A stretch of DNA of 64,000 nt from Paraburkholderia sp. BL9I2N2 (lineage in GTDB: Bacteria > Pseudomonadota > Gammaproteobacteria > Burkholderiales > Burkholderiaceae): positions 1,488,001 through 1,552,000 of the forward strand of contig NZ_SMGP01000001.1 of the NCBI RefSeq assembly GCF_004339745.1, read 5' to 3'. Below, piece after piece: positions 63,181 through 64,000 of the stretch. The translations under genes and the position numbers were made by a program. How positions within the stretch are numbered: the first letter of the stretch is position 1; the number at the start of each line of letters is the position of its first letter. Below the pieces are notes generated by a model. That model saw nothing but the letters and a program-made list of their open reading frames with translations. It made no database searches and was not told where the DNA came from.

Positions 63181-64000
63181 ATGAAGAGAAGAAATCTGCT
63201 GACCGCTTTCGCTTGGGGCGCGGCCTCGCTGGCGCTCGCCGCGCCGCTCGCGCAAAGCGCGCAGGCCGCCGATGCGCCGGGCGTCGCGTTCGTCTACCTG
63301 GGCAATCCGGGCGATGCCGGCTGGACCTTCGCGCACGATCAGGGCTCGAAGGAAGCGGAAGCGAAGTTCGGCAGCAAGATCAAGATCACGCGCATCGAAA
63401 ACGTGCCGGAATCGGCCGACTCCGAGCGCGTGTTCCGCGATCTGGCGAACAAGGGCAACAAGATCATCATCGGTTCGAGCTTCGGCTATCAGGACTTCGA
63501 ACTGAAGGTCGCGAAGGATTTCCCGGATACCGTTTTCCTGCACGCAACCGGCTACAAGAAAGCGCCGAACTTCGGCACCTATGACGTGCGCATGTACCAG
63601 GGCGCGTACCTGGCCGGCGTCGCCGCGGGCTACGTGACGAAGACCAACACGCTCGGCTTCGTGGCGTCGGTGCCGATTCCCGAAGTGATCCGCAACATCA
63701 ACGCGTACACGCTCGGCGCGCGCTCGGTGAATCCGAAGGTGCACACCAAGGTCATCTGGATCAATAGCTGGTTCGATCCGGGCAAGGAAAAGCAGGCGGC
63801 TGAAACGCTGATCGGCCAGGGCGCCGACGTGCTGCTGCAAAACACCGATTCGAGCGCCACGCTCGCCACGGCGTCGGCCAAGCACGTGCACGCGTTCGGC
63901 TGGGATTCGGATATGAAGAAGTTCGGTCCTGACGCGCACCTCGGTTCGGTGGTCGCGCACTGGGGCGTGTATTACAACGCGGCGATCCAGCAGGTGCTGG
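63181..64000 (+). CDS. BMP family ABC transporter substrate-binding protein (3' end outside window)
   Basis: The first 273 residues of a basic-membrane-protein-type nucleoside binding protein. It has a signal peptide (MKRRNLLTAFAWGAASLALA, cleavage near AQA-AD) and the pattern VAFVYLGNPGDAGWTFAHDQ, then GSSFGYQDFELKVAKDFPD and YQGAYLAGVAAGYVTKTNTL. AGGAGAA precedes the ATG. It is the periplasmic receptor of the operon beginning at 59370 and is cut by the window edge. Confidence 0.93.
   Translation, partial: MKRRNLLTAFAWGAASLALAAPLAQSAQAADAPGVAFVYLGNPGDAGWTFAHDQGSKEAEAKFGSKIKITRIENVPESADSERVFRDLANKGNKIIIGSSFGYQDFELKVAKDFPDTVFLHATGYKKAPNFGTYDVRMYQGAYLAGVAAGYVTKTNTLGFVASVPIPEVIRNINAYTLGARSVNPKVHTKVIWINSWFDPGKEKQAAETLIGQGADVLLQNTDSSATLATASAKHVHAFGWDSDMKKFGPDAHLGSVVAHWGVYYNAAIQQVL

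Noticed and set aside
1..64000. tRNA, rRNA, CRISPR array or intact mobile element
   Set aside because: None was recognised by eye; a computational tRNA and IS search would be needed to exclude short or diverged copies.

Overview
The window is a dense, GC-rich stretch of bacterial chromosome (or chromid) that reads like Burkholderia sensu lato, most likely Paraburkholderia. The inference rests on codon and base composition, many LysR/AraC/GntR regulators beside small catabolic clusters, polyhydroxyalkanoate genes, several small lineage-type hypothetical proteins, and the betaproteobacterial layout of the purine catabolism genes. No rRNA, tRNA, CRISPR array, prophage or intact insertion sequence was seen.

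Layout. 0-8.7 kb: the end of a MocR-type regulator, a flavin azoreductase plus GNAT pair, a small exported protein, an oxidoreductase/solute-binding-protein pair with a divergent LysR regulator, and a cupin. 9-11.9 kb: a three-gene sugar-type ABC transporter. 12.3-18.1 kb: a membrane diguanylate cyclase, a GlxA-type regulator with a divergent small enzyme-like protein, a DUF4336 protein and three small hypothetical genes. 18.7-25.2 kb: phasin, acetoacetyl-CoA reductase and a tiny membrane protein, a sulP remnant, an acyltransferase, L-isoaspartyl methyltransferase, and small lipoproteins. 25.3-29.8 kb: YihY, an endonuclease/phosphatase-fold protein, a ParB-like protein, stand-alone UdgX and a DUF72 protein. 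29.9-38.9 kb: small stress-type genes, an SDR with a divergent AraC regulator, and a textbook ECF41 sigma factor followed by carboxymuconolactone decarboxylase, cupin, LysR, NAD(P)-binding and Ohr-like genes. 38.9-41.7 kb: a radical SAM protein and a DUF4130-type/UdgX fusion behind a consensus LexA box. 42-45.2 kb: RNA-ligase-like protein, DUF1992, tadA and an LD-carboxypeptidase.

45.5-64 kb is a purine catabolism region. A GntR regulator and an NCS1 permease precede an allantoin-racemase-like protein, then puuE, uraD, allantoicase and ureidoglycolate lyase. On the other strand lie puuD (urate oxidation) and uraH. An aminohydrolase of the guanine/8-oxoguanine deaminase type, a LysR regulator and a BMP-type nucleoside ABC transporter follow. 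Together these encode nucleoside or purine uptake, deamination, and every step from urate to glyoxylate and urea. A hipBA toxin-antitoxin module with striking paired inverted repeats sits inside this region.

The most interesting signals are the SOS-box-controlled radical SAM/UdgX pair, with a second UdgX 11 kb away; a perfect ECF41-type promoter in front of a LysR gene in the ECF41 locus; and the hipBA operator array. Two genes (the UdgX fusion and an ABC ATPase) each carry one apparent extra base. The C-run at 59873-59875 especially could be a sequencing error.
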